Shown here piece by piece: positions 34,401 through 44,334 of a DNA stretch of 64,000 nt (the first letter of the stretch is position 1; the number at the start of each line of letters is the position of its first letter). The notes under the pieces are model-generated. The model was not told where the DNA came from and did not search any database. It was given only the letters and a program-made list of their open reading frames with translations. Position numbers and translations under genes: made by a program. This DNA is from Acidobacteriaceae bacterium TAA 166 (GTDB taxonomy: Bacteria > Acidobacteriota > Terriglobia > Terriglobales > Acidobacteriaceae), in assembly GCA_000421065.1 (NCBI GenBank), contig ATWD01000001.1:4332001-4396000 (forward strand). Reading direction: 5' to 3'.

Positions 34401-35388
34401 ATGAGCTCGTTGTTGCCGGTGGGGATCTATCGCGTGACCTATGACGCTCCAGGATTTCAGGAGAAGGTCGTCGAAGGACTTTAGCAGAAGGTAGGACACA
34501 CCCGGACCTTGAATGTGACGATGTCGGTAAGGGGAGTCGAGATTAATGATGTAGGAACGCAGCTGGACGAGACCTCGGCGGCGTTGGGAGCGCGCATCGA
34601 GCCGGAGCAGGTGAAGAGTCTTACCCTCAATGGACGCAACTGGTCGACGCTGACGGCGCTGGTTCCTGGAGAGGTCGATACGGGCGGAAGCAATCAACGC
34701 AGCATCCGCTTTGCGGGGCGCGGGTTGGATGACAATCACTTCACCTACGACGGCATCAATGCGACTAACGTCTTCAACCAGGCGCAGCAGCCGTTTGCTC
34801 GCTGGCGATTCCGACGGACTCTATCCAGGAGTTTCGTATCGATACCATGCTGTTTACAGCGGAGAGTGGAAGCACGCCTGATGGTCAGATTGGGGTCGCA
34901 TCGAAAACGGGCTTGAATAATTTTTATGGCGGCCTGTTCGAGTTTCTTCGCAACGACATCTTCGACGCCCGCCAGCCCATCAATACCTTAAATGCGGGCG
35001 AGCCTCCGTTTTGTCTGAATCAATATAGAGGCAGCATCGGAGGTCCGATTGTTCGCGACAAGACCTTCTTCTACTTCAACTATGAAGGACTGCGCCAGAC
35101 GTTCCCGCGGGATTTACGGGATATGGAGATGCCCCGCGCAATATCGGCCGGGGGCCCAATCTTTGGCAGGCGGATCTGGGCCTGGCCAAGCGTATTCAGG
35201 TGGGTGAGCGGGCGGAGGTGCAGTTCCGCAGCGAGTTCTTCAATCTGTTCAACCACGCGCAGTATGGTTTGCCGCTCACGGATCTCTCCGCGAGCACCTT
35301 CGGCAAGATCGTCGGAACGGTGAACACGGAGTCGGTGGGAACCGGGACCCTACGTGAGATTCAGTTTGCCTTGCGGCTTACGTTCTAG
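34400..35388 (+). pseudogene. Remnant of a TonB-dependent receptor, internally deleted
   Basis: Pieces in order: carboxypeptidase-regulatory end LPVGIYRVTYDAPGFQEKVV (34410-34480), an in-frame stop at 34482, plug region SLTLNGRNWSTLTALVPGEVDTGG and DDNHFTYDGINATNVFNQAQQ (34600-34795), frameshift, SGSTPDGQIGVASKTGLNNFYGGLFEFLRNDIFDARQ and GGPIVRDKTFFYFNYEGLRQTFPR (34860-35110), then a jump to the receptor's extreme C-terminus QFRSEFFNLFNHAQYGLPL..IQFALRLTF (35220-35388). About two thirds of the barrel (some 600-700 codons) is missing. Same family as the two intact receptors to the right. Confidence 0.75.
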
Positions 35389-35391
35389 GAT

Positions 35392-35572
35392 GGTCTGCCG
35401 GCCGGGCCCACTGCGCGGTCCTTCGCGGATGGCGAGCGAGCCTTCGGCGTGGGCTCTCGTTGGTCGCTTGCATAGATCTGTGCGCCGACCAACGGGAAGG
35501 CTCACGCCGAAGGCGGTATACACGTCACGAAGGGTGAGCTCCACGCGCAGTGGGCCCGCGCGGCCGCGCCCG
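35392..35572. repeat. Dispersed palindromic repeat, copy R6
   Basis: Outer arms CCGGCCGGGCCCACTGCGCGG / CGCGCAGTGGGCCCGCGCGG, core CTCTCGTTGGTCGCTTGC / GCGCCGACCAACGGGAAGG. It lies between the pseudogene's last codon (35388) and the GH92 stop (35578), within six bases of each. Confidence 0.8.
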
Positions 35573-35577
35573 TCTTC

Positions 35578-37869
35578 CTAGTGATGCAGTTCGCAGAAGG
35601 GCTGGTTGGCACCGCTCATGGAGGGCGGTGGGACCGCCTTGCCCCAGTCGGACGGAGCAGGCCCCATCTCGAGCTCTAATGTGGCGCCGTCCTTGATCTG
35701 ATTGTGGCGGAACCATGCGGTGTCGAGCTTGACGCCGTTGAGGGTTGCGGACTGGATGTAGTGGTTCAGCCCTTGCGGGTCGAGCTTGTGGGCGACGATG
35801 TGGAGCTTCTTTCCGTTGCCGAGGTCGAGCGAGGCGTCGGGGATGCTGGGTGTGCTGATGAGATATACATCCTGACCGGCGATGGGGAAGAGGCCCAGCG
35901 TCGAGAAGATGAGCCAGCTCGACATGGCTCCGGAGTCGTCGTTGCCGGGGATGCCGGCGCGATTGTCAGTGAAGGCCTTCTCGAGGACGAGGCGAACGAT
36001 GTCGGCAGTCTTGTCGGGGCGGCCGGCGTAGTTGTAGAGCACGGGAAGAAGGAAGCCGGGCTCGTTGGTGACGTCGAAGTGGCGGCGTAGGAAGGTGGAA
36101 TCGAGGCGGCGAATGAACTGCTCGTTGCCTCCGGCCATCTCGATGAGGCGGCGCATATCCTGCGGGGCGTAGATCGAGTAGGTCCAGATGTCGCCTTCGT
36201 AGAAGAAGTCGGGCCAGGTACCGCGCACGACGAGGTAGGGTGGGGCCCAGGAGCCGTCGGGATTCTTGGGACGGAGGAAGCCGCTGAAGCCTTCGACCTT
36301 CATGTTCTTGTCCCATAGATTTTCAAAGTTGTGGGCACGGCCGGAGTAGAGTGCAGCTTCCTTTGGTTTGTTGAGGCCGCAGGCGACCTCGGCGATGGAG
36401 AAGTCATCGTAGGCGTACTCGACGGTGCGGGAGCCGGAGCGCTCGTCGGCGAGGGTGACGAAGCCCTTGGTGTTGTAGTCCTTCAGGCCGCCGCGTCCTT
36501 CCTTTTGTTGATCGGCGGGGGGCACCTCGGCGTCGTGAACCATGGCCTGGAAGGCGGTCTCGTAGTCGATGCCCTTGAGGCCCTTCACGTAAGCATCGGC
36601 GACGACGACGTTGGCGTTGGAGCCTCCCTGGGTACGGCCGTTGTCGTTGCCGCTGCGGGCGTCAGGCATGTAGCCGGTGTGGCGGTAGATGTCGACCAGA
36701 GAGCGGATGATGTCGCGCTGGCGGTCGGGCGAGATGAGAGTCAGCAGCGGGCTCGAGCTGCGGAAGGTGTCCCAGATGCAGTAATAGTCATCGTAGTAAG
36801 GCTCGCTGGACTTCCAGTCGGGGTTCTCGCCGGTGCGATCGGTCGGCATCAGCATGATGTGGTACATCGCGGTGTAGAGCTGGCGGCGCTGGGAGTCGCT
36901 CTCACCGGAGAGATGGAGCTTGGCCAGCTCGGCGTTCCAGAGTTTGGTGGAGGCGTTGTGGACGGCCTCGAAGTTCCAGTCGGGAATCTCGTCGTGGATG
37001 TTCTGTTTCGCCTGCTCGGGACTGATGAAGGAGATGCCGACCTTGGCGCGAATGACCTGGTTGGCGCGGGTGGTGAAGTCGAAGGCCGCGCCGATGGGGG
37101 TGTCTTTATTGACGACGGTATCGGCGGCGGAGGTGAGGGAGTCGCCGGTCCAGGTGCGGACGGATTTTGCGGGAGTGTCGAGGACGATGGCGTAGTATAC
37201 CTTGTACTCGCCGCCGCGGTTCCAGCCGCCGGTGACGCGGGCGACTCCCTGGACCTCGTGGTTGGAGGTGACGTGGACCTCGGCGCCGAGGAACTTCTGT
37301 CCTTGCCAGTCGAGGCTCATGCTGAGCGCGTGAGCGACGTTGAGGAGGATGTGCGACTGGTCAGAGGCGGGAAAGGTGTAGCGATGGAAGCCGACGCGTC
37401 GGCTGCTGGTCAGCTCGGCCTTGACGTTGTAGCGGGTGAGCTTGGCTGCGTAGTAGCCGACGTGGTTGATCTCGTCGGTGCGGGGCGACTTAGTGTTCTG
37501 AATCTCGATGGGGCCGGTGGTGGGGGTGATGAGGACGTTGCCGTACTTGCCCTGGGCTCCGCTGAGATGGAGGTGCGAGAAGCCGACGATGACGCCGCTG
37601 CTGGAGTAGCCGAAGCCAGATTTGCGGCCGTCGAAGGTCTCCATGTCGGGGCCGACCTTGACCATGCCGTAGGGGATCGCCGAGCCGACGAAGGTGTTGC
37701 CGCCCCAGTCGACGCCGATGAAGGGATCGACGTTATGGGTGTAGTCGGTGACGGTTTTTTTCGTAGTATTTTGTGCTGTGGCGAAGGAGTTAGAGGAGGA
37801 GGCCAGCAGAAGCATACTGAGGGTGGCCGGGATGGAGCAACGGAACAGTGCCTGGATCTTTTTCTGCAT
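35578..37869 (-). CDS. Glycoside hydrolase family 92 (alpha-mannosidase), exported
   Basis: 763 residues with a signal peptide (LSMLLLASSSNSFATAQ). The GH92 N-terminal beta-sandwich starts VDPFIGVDWGGNTFVGSAIPYGMVKVGPDME, with GFSHLHLSGAQGKYGNVLITP; the C-terminal (alpha/alpha)6 domain has WDTFRSSSPLLTLI, GYMPDARSGNDNGRTQGGSNANVVVADAY, GNEQFIRRLDSTF and GIPGNDDSGAMSSW. GH92 enzymes are calcium-dependent, inverting alpha-mannosidases that trim mannans or N-glycans. AAGGAAAGAG precedes the ATG. A TonB receptor gene lies 118 bp upstream on the same strand, suggesting a glycan-use locus. Confidence 0.94.
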   Translation of the reverse strand: MQKKIQALFRCSIPATLSMLLLASSSNSFATAQNTTKKTVTDYTHNVDPFIGVDWGGNTFVGSAIPYGMVKVGPDMETFDGRKSGFGYSSSGVIVGFSHLHLSGAQGKYGNVLITPTTGPIEIQNTKSPRTDEINHVGYYAAKLTRYNVKAELTSSRRVGFHRYTFPASDQSHILLNVAHALSMSLDWQGQKFLGAEVHVTSNHEVQGVARVTGGWNRGGEYKVYYAIVLDTPAKSVRTWTGDSLTSAADTVVNKDTPIGAAFDFTTRANQVIRAKVGISFISPEQAKQNIHDEIPDWNFEAVHNASTKLWNAELAKLHLSGESDSQRRQLYTAMYHIMLMPTDRTGENPDWKSSEPYYDDYYCIWDTFRSSSPLLTLISPDRQRDIIRSLVDIYRHTGYMPDARSGNDNGRTQGGSNANVVVADAYVKGLKGIDYETAFQAMVHDAEVPPADQQKEGRGGLKDYNTKGFVTLADERSGSRTVEYAYDDFSIAEVACGLNKPKEAALYSGRAHNFENLWDKNMKVEGFSGFLRPKNPDGSWAPPYLVVRGTWPDFFYEGDIWTYSIYAPQDMRRLIEMAGGNEQFIRRLDSTFLRRHFDVTNEPGFLLPVLYNYAGRPDKTADIVRLVLEKAFTDNRAGIPGNDDSGAMSSWLIFSTLGLFPIAGQDVYLISTPSIPDASLDLGNGKKLHIVAHKLDPQGLNHYIQSATLNGVKLDTAWFRHNQIKDGATLELEMGPAPSDWGKAVPPPSMSGANQPFCELHH

Positions 37870-37987
37870 GGTTCTCTTTCCTTGGAGTCATCTGATGAGA
37901 CGTATCGGCTATTGCAGTCTATTTTGTGCTTTGAAAAGAATGGGGCCACTGCTTCGGCCCCATGTTTTCCCCGCGAGGAGAAACTGC

Positions 37988-40900
37988 TTAGAAGGAGTAG
38001 CGAAGGCTGGCCTGCATGGAGCGCTGGCCAGTCTTGCTGGTGACGTTGCCGAAGTTCGAGTCGGTTGGGCTGCTGCTGGGAGCTGACCAGTTGGGGTGAT
38101 TGGGGAAGTCGAAGGCGTCGAAGCGGAAGGTGAGGAACTGATTTTCGAAGGTCTGGAAGCGCTTCTGTAGGCTGGCGTTGTAGTTTGCCGATCCCGGACC
38201 GACGAGGATGTTGCGATTATGCTGCGTGGTGAAGGTGCCAGCGGCGGGAGCGACGAAAGCAGCCTTGTTGAACCACGTGTTCGAGCTTCCGGGTGTGGTG
38301 AAGCCTCCATTGCCATGGGTGCTAGTCCCGGGTACGAGCGAATAGAGTTGGCCCTGGAAGCCGGAACCTACGCCCGCGATGTCGGTTGCGGTCTGCACGC
38401 TGAAGGGAGTTCCGGTCTGGAACTGGTAGGACTGCGAGAGCTGCCAGCCTCCGAGAATCTCGTTGGCGAGACGGCTGCTGCTGTTGAAGGGAAGACGATA
38501 GACGGAGTTGATCGCGAGCACCTGACGTACGTCGTAGTCGGCATTGCCGCAGAGGCCCTTGGTGTCGAGGAAGTTGGGAAGGAAGTTTTTCTGGAAGGAG
38601 CCGCAGTCTTCAGAGTGAGCGAAGGTATAGGCGACGCCGAAGCCGAGATTGCGGCTGAAGCGGCGGTTCACGTCGATCTGCAGGCCTTGATAGAAGGCCG
38701 TGTCTCCCTGATAGACCTGGGTGATGGCGGCGTATCCGAGATAAGGACGGTGCGCGTTGATGCCGCTCAGGCCGTACTTCTGTAGAGTCCCAGCAGGGGC
38801 CTGGTTGAGGTCGCCCTGGAACTGCTGATGCAGAGCATGGCGGCCCACGTAGGAGATATCGGCGACAGTGTCGAAGCCAAGATCACGCTCGACCGAGACG
38901 TTCCAGGTGTAGGCCTCGGGCTGCGGGGAGTTGCGGGCGATGGAGCCGGAGAGTTGAGGATAAGACCCGGTCGACGCAGCCGTTCCGCCTGGGTTGTCAA
39001 CGCTGCCGCCGTTGATCGAGACCACCTGCTGGAGAGGTGGGATGCCGCCGGCGAAGACACCGTCCGAGACTCCCTGACGGTTGACGTAACGGCCGAAGCC
39101 GGTACGCAATACGGTCTTGGGATTCAGTTGGTAGGCGATTCCGATGCGCGGCTGGAAGAGGAAGTTCTGAACGTGGATGTAACCACGGGGAAGATTATGG
39201 AAGAGGTTGTTGTATTGACCGGAGGCGGCGATGGGGACATGGTTCTTGGCGTCGGAGGTGAAGCCGTTGCCCCAGAGGACGGTTCCGTTGAGGGGATCGC
39301 CGCTGCCCGCAACGGGGTTTCCACTGGCGTCAACTTGGACGGCGTTGGCTGGGTTGTAGAAGGCGGGATCGAAGGTTCCGGCGTTGTTCCACAGGCTGTA
39401 GTAGGGATGAATGCTGCTGTAGCGTAGGCCGTATTCGAGGTGCAGCTTGGGCGTGACCTTCCAGGAGTCCTGGACGAAGAGCTCGAACATGTTGGCGCGA
39501 TTGGGAGTCTCGTTGCGGGGCCCCACCTCGGAGTAGGTGTTGAAGATGCCGAGCGCAGCGTCGGCGATGTCGTAGCCGGAACCTTGGTTGGGATTGCTGG
39601 CGAAGTCGAACTTGCCGTTCTGGTTGTTGGTCTGTCCTGGAGTGGAGTTGGCGAAGGCGATTTGGTCGTCGTCGTTCTCGCCGGAGCGCTCGTAGAGGAC
39701 GCCAGCACGAAGCGTGTGATTACCGATGATGCGGGTGAAGGTGTCGGCAAAGTCGTAAAGCAGGCCCTGCGAATGTGATGGATAGGTGCTTCCGTCCAGA
39801 GTGGTGATGCTGGTCGTCGTATCGAACTGAACGGTCGGGATCTTGTTGGGAAGGTCCTTGCCCTGCGGGAAGAGATACGGGAAGTTGATGCCGTAACGGG
39901 TTCGATCGTAGGTCCCGGTCGAGGTATCGATACTCAGACGGGCCGCGTCATGGCTGGCCGTGAGCAGAACCTCGTTGGTCATCTTATCGTTGAAGGTGCG
40001 GACCCAATCGAGCGATCCGGTCTGGTTGGGGCGGCTATAGAGACGAGGGACATTGCCGTAGTGCGAGAGCGCAAACGGATCGTCTTCGTGGTAGTAGAAG
40101 TGAATCAGACGAAAGCGGATGTAATCCTTGTCGGTGGGGATGATGTCGAGGTTGCCGCTGTCGATCTGCTGTCGCTCGGGATTGGTTCCGGTGGTCAGGA
40201 GGTTATTGCTGCCCTGCGAGAAGTTTGGAGTGGGATTGGGGAAGGCGGTCAGGATGCCGACGCCATTGGGGCTGAGTTGGCTCTTGGGGATGATATTGCC
40301 AGGGAAGCAGCCTGGCCCCGCGATGGATCCCGTGGGACTGCAGGGAAGATTCGACAGCGGGTTCTTGAGGAAGTGATTCGTCTTGGGATCGCCCGTGATG
40401 AGCGAGCTGAAGTCACCGGTCTTGAAGGCTGCATTGGGAACGGTGAGCGCGTAGGTCTGCGCATTGTTGTAGTGAACGAAGGCCTCGGAGTAGAGAAAGA
40501 AGACTTTGCCCTTGGGCAGAATATGCGGAATGTAGAGAGGCCCGTTGATATTTCCGCCGAACTGATTGAAGGTGAAGGGCTGGGTGAAGTTGGTCTTGAG
40601 CGCCGCGGGATAGCTCGGATCGTTGTTGTTGGTCGTGTTGTTCTTTCTGACCCATGTGTTGGCGTTCAGGACGGGGTTTTGGAAGTACTCGTAGATACTC
40701 CCGTGAAACTGCGAGCCGCCGCTCTTAGTGATGATGCGGACCTGGCCGCCGATGGAGCGGCCGTACTCGGCTGGGTAGTTGGTGGCGAGGACCTGAACCT
40801 CCTGCACGGCGTCGAGGTCGGGGGTGCCGATGGAGTCTCCGCTGGCGCGGATGCGGACGGCGACGGCCCCGTCGAAGGAGAGCAGGTTGTCTCGCTCGCG

Positions 40901-41569
40901 GCCGCCATTGATGTTCAGCGCTCCCAGACCGGTGCTAAAGCTGAAGGTGGAGACGTTGTTCGAGATGCTGGTGATTCCGGCCTTGGTGAGGGCGAGATAG
41001 ATGGGATTGCGGCCGTTCAGGGGAAGATTATCAGCCTGGCTGCCGGTGATGACGCGGCCTAGGGTGGAGCTGTCGGCCTGCAACGTGGTCTCGTTGGCCG
41101 TGATCTCGACCTGTTGGCTGGTGTTGCCGACGGGAAGGGAGATGTTGACTGTCGCCGGGATGGAGGGATCGAGGTTGTTGTTGGTGCGCGTGACCTTGCC
41201 GAAGCCGGGCGAGGTGATGGTGACGGTGTACTTGCCGGGGGCGAGTCCGGCGATGGTGTAGAAGCCGGATTGATTGCTGATGGTTTTACGTTCGGCCTTG
41301 GTCAGTTCGCTGACGACCGAGATCTCGGCTCCGGCGATGACGGCTCCCGAGGAGTCGGTGATGGTTCCGGCGATGGAGGAGTTGTCGGACTGAGCGAAGA
41401 CCGCTGCCGGATTCGAGAACAGGACACCGGCCGCGAGAGAGCCGAATGCGATCGAGCCTGCGATCGAGAGACGCGCGATCAACTGGGCCGATTTGACGAG
41501 AGTGGAAGATGCGAACGAACTCCAGATCGAGTCTTTTCGACACGTTCGCGGGCGAGAGATTCTAAGCAC
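37988..41569 (-). CDS. TonB-dependent receptor with carboxypeptidase-regulatory domain (Oar-like)
   Basis: About 1193 residues. A long basic N-terminus leads into a signal ending FSNPAAVFAQ, then the carboxypeptidase-regulatory-like domain SSIAGTITDSSGAVIAGAEISVVSE..GFYTIAGLAPGKYTVTITSPGF. The plug contains LPLNGRNPIYLALTKAGIT and VQEVQVLATNYPAEYGRSIGGQVRIITKSGG; the barrel ends QASLRYSF with the terminal aromatic. It imports a ligand, probably an oligosaccharide, using TonB energy. GTG 41569 is chosen because AGGAGG lies four bases before it; the frame is open 22 codons further. No SusD-like gene is next to it. Confidence 0.92.
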   Translation of the reverse strand: MLRISRPRTCRKDSIWSSFASSTLVKSAQLIARLSIAGSIAFGSLAAGVLFSNPAAVFAQSDNSSIAGTITDSSGAVIAGAEISVVSELTKAERKTISNQSGFYTIAGLAPGKYTVTITSPGFGKVTRTNNNLDPSIPATVNISLPVGNTSQQVEITANETTLQADSSTLGRVITGSQADNLPLNGRNPIYLALTKAGITSISNNVSTFSFSTGLGALNINGGRERDNLLSFDGAVAVRIRASGDSIGTPDLDAVQEVQVLATNYPAEYGRSIGGQVRIITKSGGSQFHGSIYEYFQNPVLNANTWVRKNNTTNNNDPSYPAALKTNFTQPFTFNQFGGNINGPLYIPHILPKGKVFFLYSEAFVHYNNAQTYALTVPNAAFKTGDFSSLITGDPKTNHFLKNPLSNLPCSPTGSIAGPGCFPGNIIPKSQLSPNGVGILTAFPNPTPNFSQGSNNLLTTGTNPERQQIDSGNLDIIPTDKDYIRFRLIHFYYHEDDPFALSHYGNVPRLYSRPNQTGSLDWVRTFNDKMTNEVLLTASHDAARLSIDTSTGTYDRTRYGINFPYLFPQGKDLPNKIPTVQFDTTTSITTLDGSTYPSHSQGLLYDFADTFTRIIGNHTLRAGVLYERSGENDDDQIAFANSTPGQTNNQNGKFDFASNPNQGSGYDIADAALGIFNTYSEVGPRNETPNRANMFELFVQDSWKVTPKLHLEYGLRYSSIHPYYSLWNNAGTFDPAFYNPANAVQVDASGNPVAGSGDPLNGTVLWGNGFTSDAKNHVPIAASGQYNNLFHNLPRGYIHVQNFLFQPRIGIAYQLNPKTVLRTGFGRYVNRQGVSDGVFAGGIPPLQQVVSINGGSVDNPGGTAASTGSYPQLSGSIARNSPQPEAYTWNVSVERDLGFDTVADISYVGRHALHQQFQGDLNQAPAGTLQKYGLSGINAHRPYLGYAAITQVYQGDTAFYQGLQIDVNRRFSRNLGFGVAYTFAHSEDCGSFQKNFLPNFLDTKGLCGNADYDVRQVLAINSVYRLPFNSSSRLANEILGGWQLSQSYQFQTGTPFSVQTATDIAGVGSGFQGQLYSLVPGTSTHGNGGFTTPGSSNTWFNKAAFVAPAAGTFTTQHNRNILVGPGSANYNASLQKRFQTFENQFLTFRFDAFDFPNHPNWSAPSSSPTDSNFGNVTSKTGQRSMQASLRYSF

Positions 41570-41635
41570 AAGGCCTCCTGGAAGAGAAAGAGAGTTGGTT
41601 AGGGGTTCTGAGGATCGGGGAAAACGAAAGCTCAT

Positions 41636-42099
41636 GAGACGATCACGTCCGGCTTTTGAAGTGAGGCGGCGGAATCCGTAAGTAACGAATCGGGCCGGCC
41701 ATGCGCCGACTGAGCGGTAGCGCTAACTAAGGGGAGCATGAAGGAACAGGTCCTGGGCCGGGCGTGCATGATGTCGATTGATTGCATGGTTCAGCATGGG
41801 AGCACGACGATGTGCTGCTACCGAAACGGCAGCGTCCGTCTTTGTGCTTCTTTGTATCTCTGGTCATCCGATCTTCTCTGAAGAGAACGAACCTTTGTCA
41901 GGGGTTTCCACGGTGTACGATCCGGTGTGGCAATACGGTTGAAAGTTTGTAACTTTATGTTAAATAAAGAGATGTTTAGGTTAATCGGTTGGGAATTTAA
42001 TGGTCTTGTAACTGCTCTTCAATCGAGGGGGAAGGTATTTGATACACAACCCATTAACGTGAGGTGCACATGGAGCCTGTGTACTTAACAGAAGGACAC
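41636..42099. promoter_or_regulatory. Divergent intergenic region between receptor and membrane regulator; candidate promoter
   Basis: No gene is seen. On the plus strand TTGAAA (41940-41945), a 16 bp spacer and TAAATA (41962-41967) form a plausible promoter about 130 bp before the regulator start. The area 41930-42000 is much more AT-rich than its surroundings, as expected for a promoter region. No clear terminator is seen here. Confidence 0.35.
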
Positions 42100-43470
42100 A
42101 TGATCTCCACGACGGTTAGATCTACGGAAGAGCCCCTGAATATGGATTCCCTCACGGGGGGTAATTCCCAGCTCGAAGACGATCTTCGCTGGCAGCTGGC
42201 CCGACGGGTTGCTTCCAGCAAGGGATTCGGAAGATCTCGCTTCCTGAGCGAGTTCATCCTCTATGTCTGTGAGAAGCACCTGCTGGATCGGACCGATGAG
42301 ATTACGGAGCAGCAGATTGGGGAGCAGGTCTTTCGGCGTCCGATCGGCTACAGTCCGGCCGAGGACAATATCGTCCGGAACTATGCCCGCCTTCTGCGGC
42401 AGAGGCTGGAGGAGTATTTTGCGGCGGAGGGGGCCGATGAGCCTCTGCGGCTGGCGATCCCGCGCGGAGGATATGTCCCGATCTTTATCGACTCCAATGC
42501 CTTAATCGGTGAAGTAAAGAGGGAAGAGATTGCCGGGGACGAGAAGACGGAGGAGGAGACCCGATCTCTTTCCACGCTGCCGGGCGAAACCGTAGATACG
42601 GAGAGAGGCACGGTGGTCTCGAGGTCGGCGTTTATGGCGGTTCTCGCCCTCTGCGGTGTGCTCGCGATCGCACTGATCTTTTCGTGGAAAGATAAACTCG
42701 GTCCGAGACCGCAGACGATTGCCGATCGCTTCTGGGGTAATTTCTTCAATAGCCGACGTGACACCTTACTGGTCCCGGCGGATAGCGGCCTGGCGATCTA
42801 TACGGGGCTGACCCACAGGCTGGTGAGCCTTGGAGAGTATGTTCGAGGCGACTACGCAGAACGCCCGGTGGCGGGAGCTGAGGTGAGTGCGGAGATGATT
42901 ACGGAGCTCGGGACCCGCCGCTACACCAGTGTCGTTGACCTTCACCTGGTCTCGACGATTTCGCAGCTGCCGTACGTTGTGCATGACCGCTACAAGGTCC
43001 GTTATGCGCGGGAGATTCAGCTGGACGACTTGAAGGAGTCCAATATCATTTTGCTGGGAGGACTCTCCGCAAATCCCTGGGGCGAACTCTTTCAGAAGGA
43101 GATGAACTTTCAGTTCGAGCACCACGGCAATTCGGTCGACATGGTGATTCACAATCTTCACCCCAAGGCTGGCGAGAAGACGTTTTACCAGACAAATCAG
43201 ACCGATCCCCTGCACACGACCTATGGAGTGATTGCGGTCACTCCTAACCTGTCGGGCACGGGGTATGTACTCCTGATTGAAGGGATTAATATGGCGGGTA
43301 CGGAGGCGTCGGCGGACTGCCTGTTCGGCGATGCCTCCAAGGCGCTGCTGGAACAGGTCTTCGACTCCAAAGGAGCTCTCATGCCCTTTGAGGCGCTGAT
43401 CGAGACCAGCAATATCGGAGCCAACGCGCCTCGAGCGCAGATCATCGCGCAGCGCATTCATGCCAGATAG
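42100..43470 (+). CDS. Membrane-anchored winged-helix-like protein, putative signal-responsive regulator
   Basis: 456 residues from ATG 42100 (AGAAGG four bases upstream; further in-frame starts at 42064/42070). Residues about 30-125 carry a pattern, FGRSRFLSEFILYVCEK.. and YSPAEDNIVRNYARLLRQRLEEYF..LRLAIPRGGYVPIF, that I know from many Acidobacteriota proteins and from the N-termini of some adenylate cyclase-like and TolB-like proteins; it resembles a DNA-binding winged helix. One transmembrane helix (AFMAVLALCGVLAIALIFSW, about residue 180) follows, then a 260-residue extracytoplasmic domain (e.g. IILLGGLSANPWGELFQKEMNF). Divergent from the receptor-GH92 pair. Function inferred, not shown. 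Confidence 0.7.
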   Translation: MISTTVRSTEEPLNMDSLTGGNSQLEDDLRWQLARRVASSKGFGRSRFLSEFILYVCEKHLLDRTDEITEQQIGEQVFRRPIGYSPAEDNIVRNYARLLRQRLEEYFAAEGADEPLRLAIPRGGYVPIFIDSNALIGEVKREEIAGDEKTEEETRSLSTLPGETVDTERGTVVSRSAFMAVLALCGVLAIALIFSWKDKLGPRPQTIADRFWGNFFNSRRDTLLVPADSGLAIYTGLTHRLVSLGEYVRGDYAERPVAGAEVSAEMITELGTRRYTSVVDLHLVSTISQLPYVVHDRYKVRYAREIQLDDLKESNIILLGGLSANPWGELFQKEMNFQFEHHGNSVDMVIHNLHPKAGEKTFYQTNQTDPLHTTYGVIAVTPNLSGTGYVLLIEGINMAGTEASADCLFGDASKALLEQVFDSKGALMPFEALIETSNIGANAPRAQIIAQRIHAR

Positions 43471-43499
43471 AAATCGCGTGTTTACGCCAGAGGAAGCCT

Positions 43500-44334
43500 G
43501 GGCACTGTCATCAAACCCGCCATATGCGAGAGAAAGCAGGAGTTTTTATGGTTGAGTGATGGGCTCACGTCGATACGGATTACGGGACGATCAGTGGGAA
43601 CGGATCAAGGATTTGTTGCCTGGTCGAGTGGGGACGGAAGGTCGCCCTGCGCGGGATAACCGATTGTTTGTGGAAGCGGTGCTGTATCGCTACCGAGCTG
43701 GTATTCCGTGGCGCGATCTACCGGATCGTTTTGGGGACTTCCGGGTGGTCCATACGCGGTTCGCGCGCGGGTCCGGGTGCGGCGTCTGGAAGCAGGTACT
43801 GGAGCATTGAGCCAAGATGCGGACAACGAATACGCGATGATCGACGCCACCATCGTTCGGGCCCATCAGCATGCGGCGGGAGCTCCAAAAAAGGGGGCGC
43901 CGGGCAAGCTCTCGGGCGGAGCAAAGGCGAACTAAGCACCAAGATCCACGTGACCGTAGACGCTCTGGACAACCCTACCGGCGTGCATCTGACCGGCGGA
44001 CAAGCCTGCGAGTTGGAGGGCGCCGACGTTCTGCTGTCGCAGCTTCAAGCCGGAATCCTCATCGTCGACAAGGGCTTCGATATCGAGGCCAGAGTGCTGA
44101 AACCGTTGCGCAAGGCCTGAAGACAAGCGGTGATCCCCCAAGGTGCTAAACGCCTGCAATCGCGATCCTACGACAAAGAGCTCTACAAAGCGCGACACCT
44201 GATCGAGAACTTCTTCGCCAAGCTCAAACAGTTCCGCGCCATCGCCACCCGCTATGACAAAATCGCCAAAAACTTCTTCGTCGCCATCCATCTCGCCTGT
44301 ACTTACATCTGGCTCGTTGACGATACACGCCCTA
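43500..44334 (+). mobile_element. IS5-family element (IS427-group-like), inactive
   Basis: About 835 bp between imperfect terminal repeats: left GGGCACTGTCATCA (from 43500), right end complement CTAGGGCGTGTATCGTCA. It carries one damaged transposase. It starts 30 bp after the membrane regulator stop. The sequence GGCACTGTCA recurs directly after the right end (44335-44344), possibly the end of a second, lost copy. Confidence 0.65.

Noticed and set aside
427..35572. CRISPR array
   Set aside because: The dispersed palindromes are kilobases apart without spacer structure and no cas gene is present.
36331..38043. 570-codon plus-strand frame across GH92
   Set aside because: Gly/Val/Asp/Ala-rich shadow of GH92 codons, and it continues across two genes.
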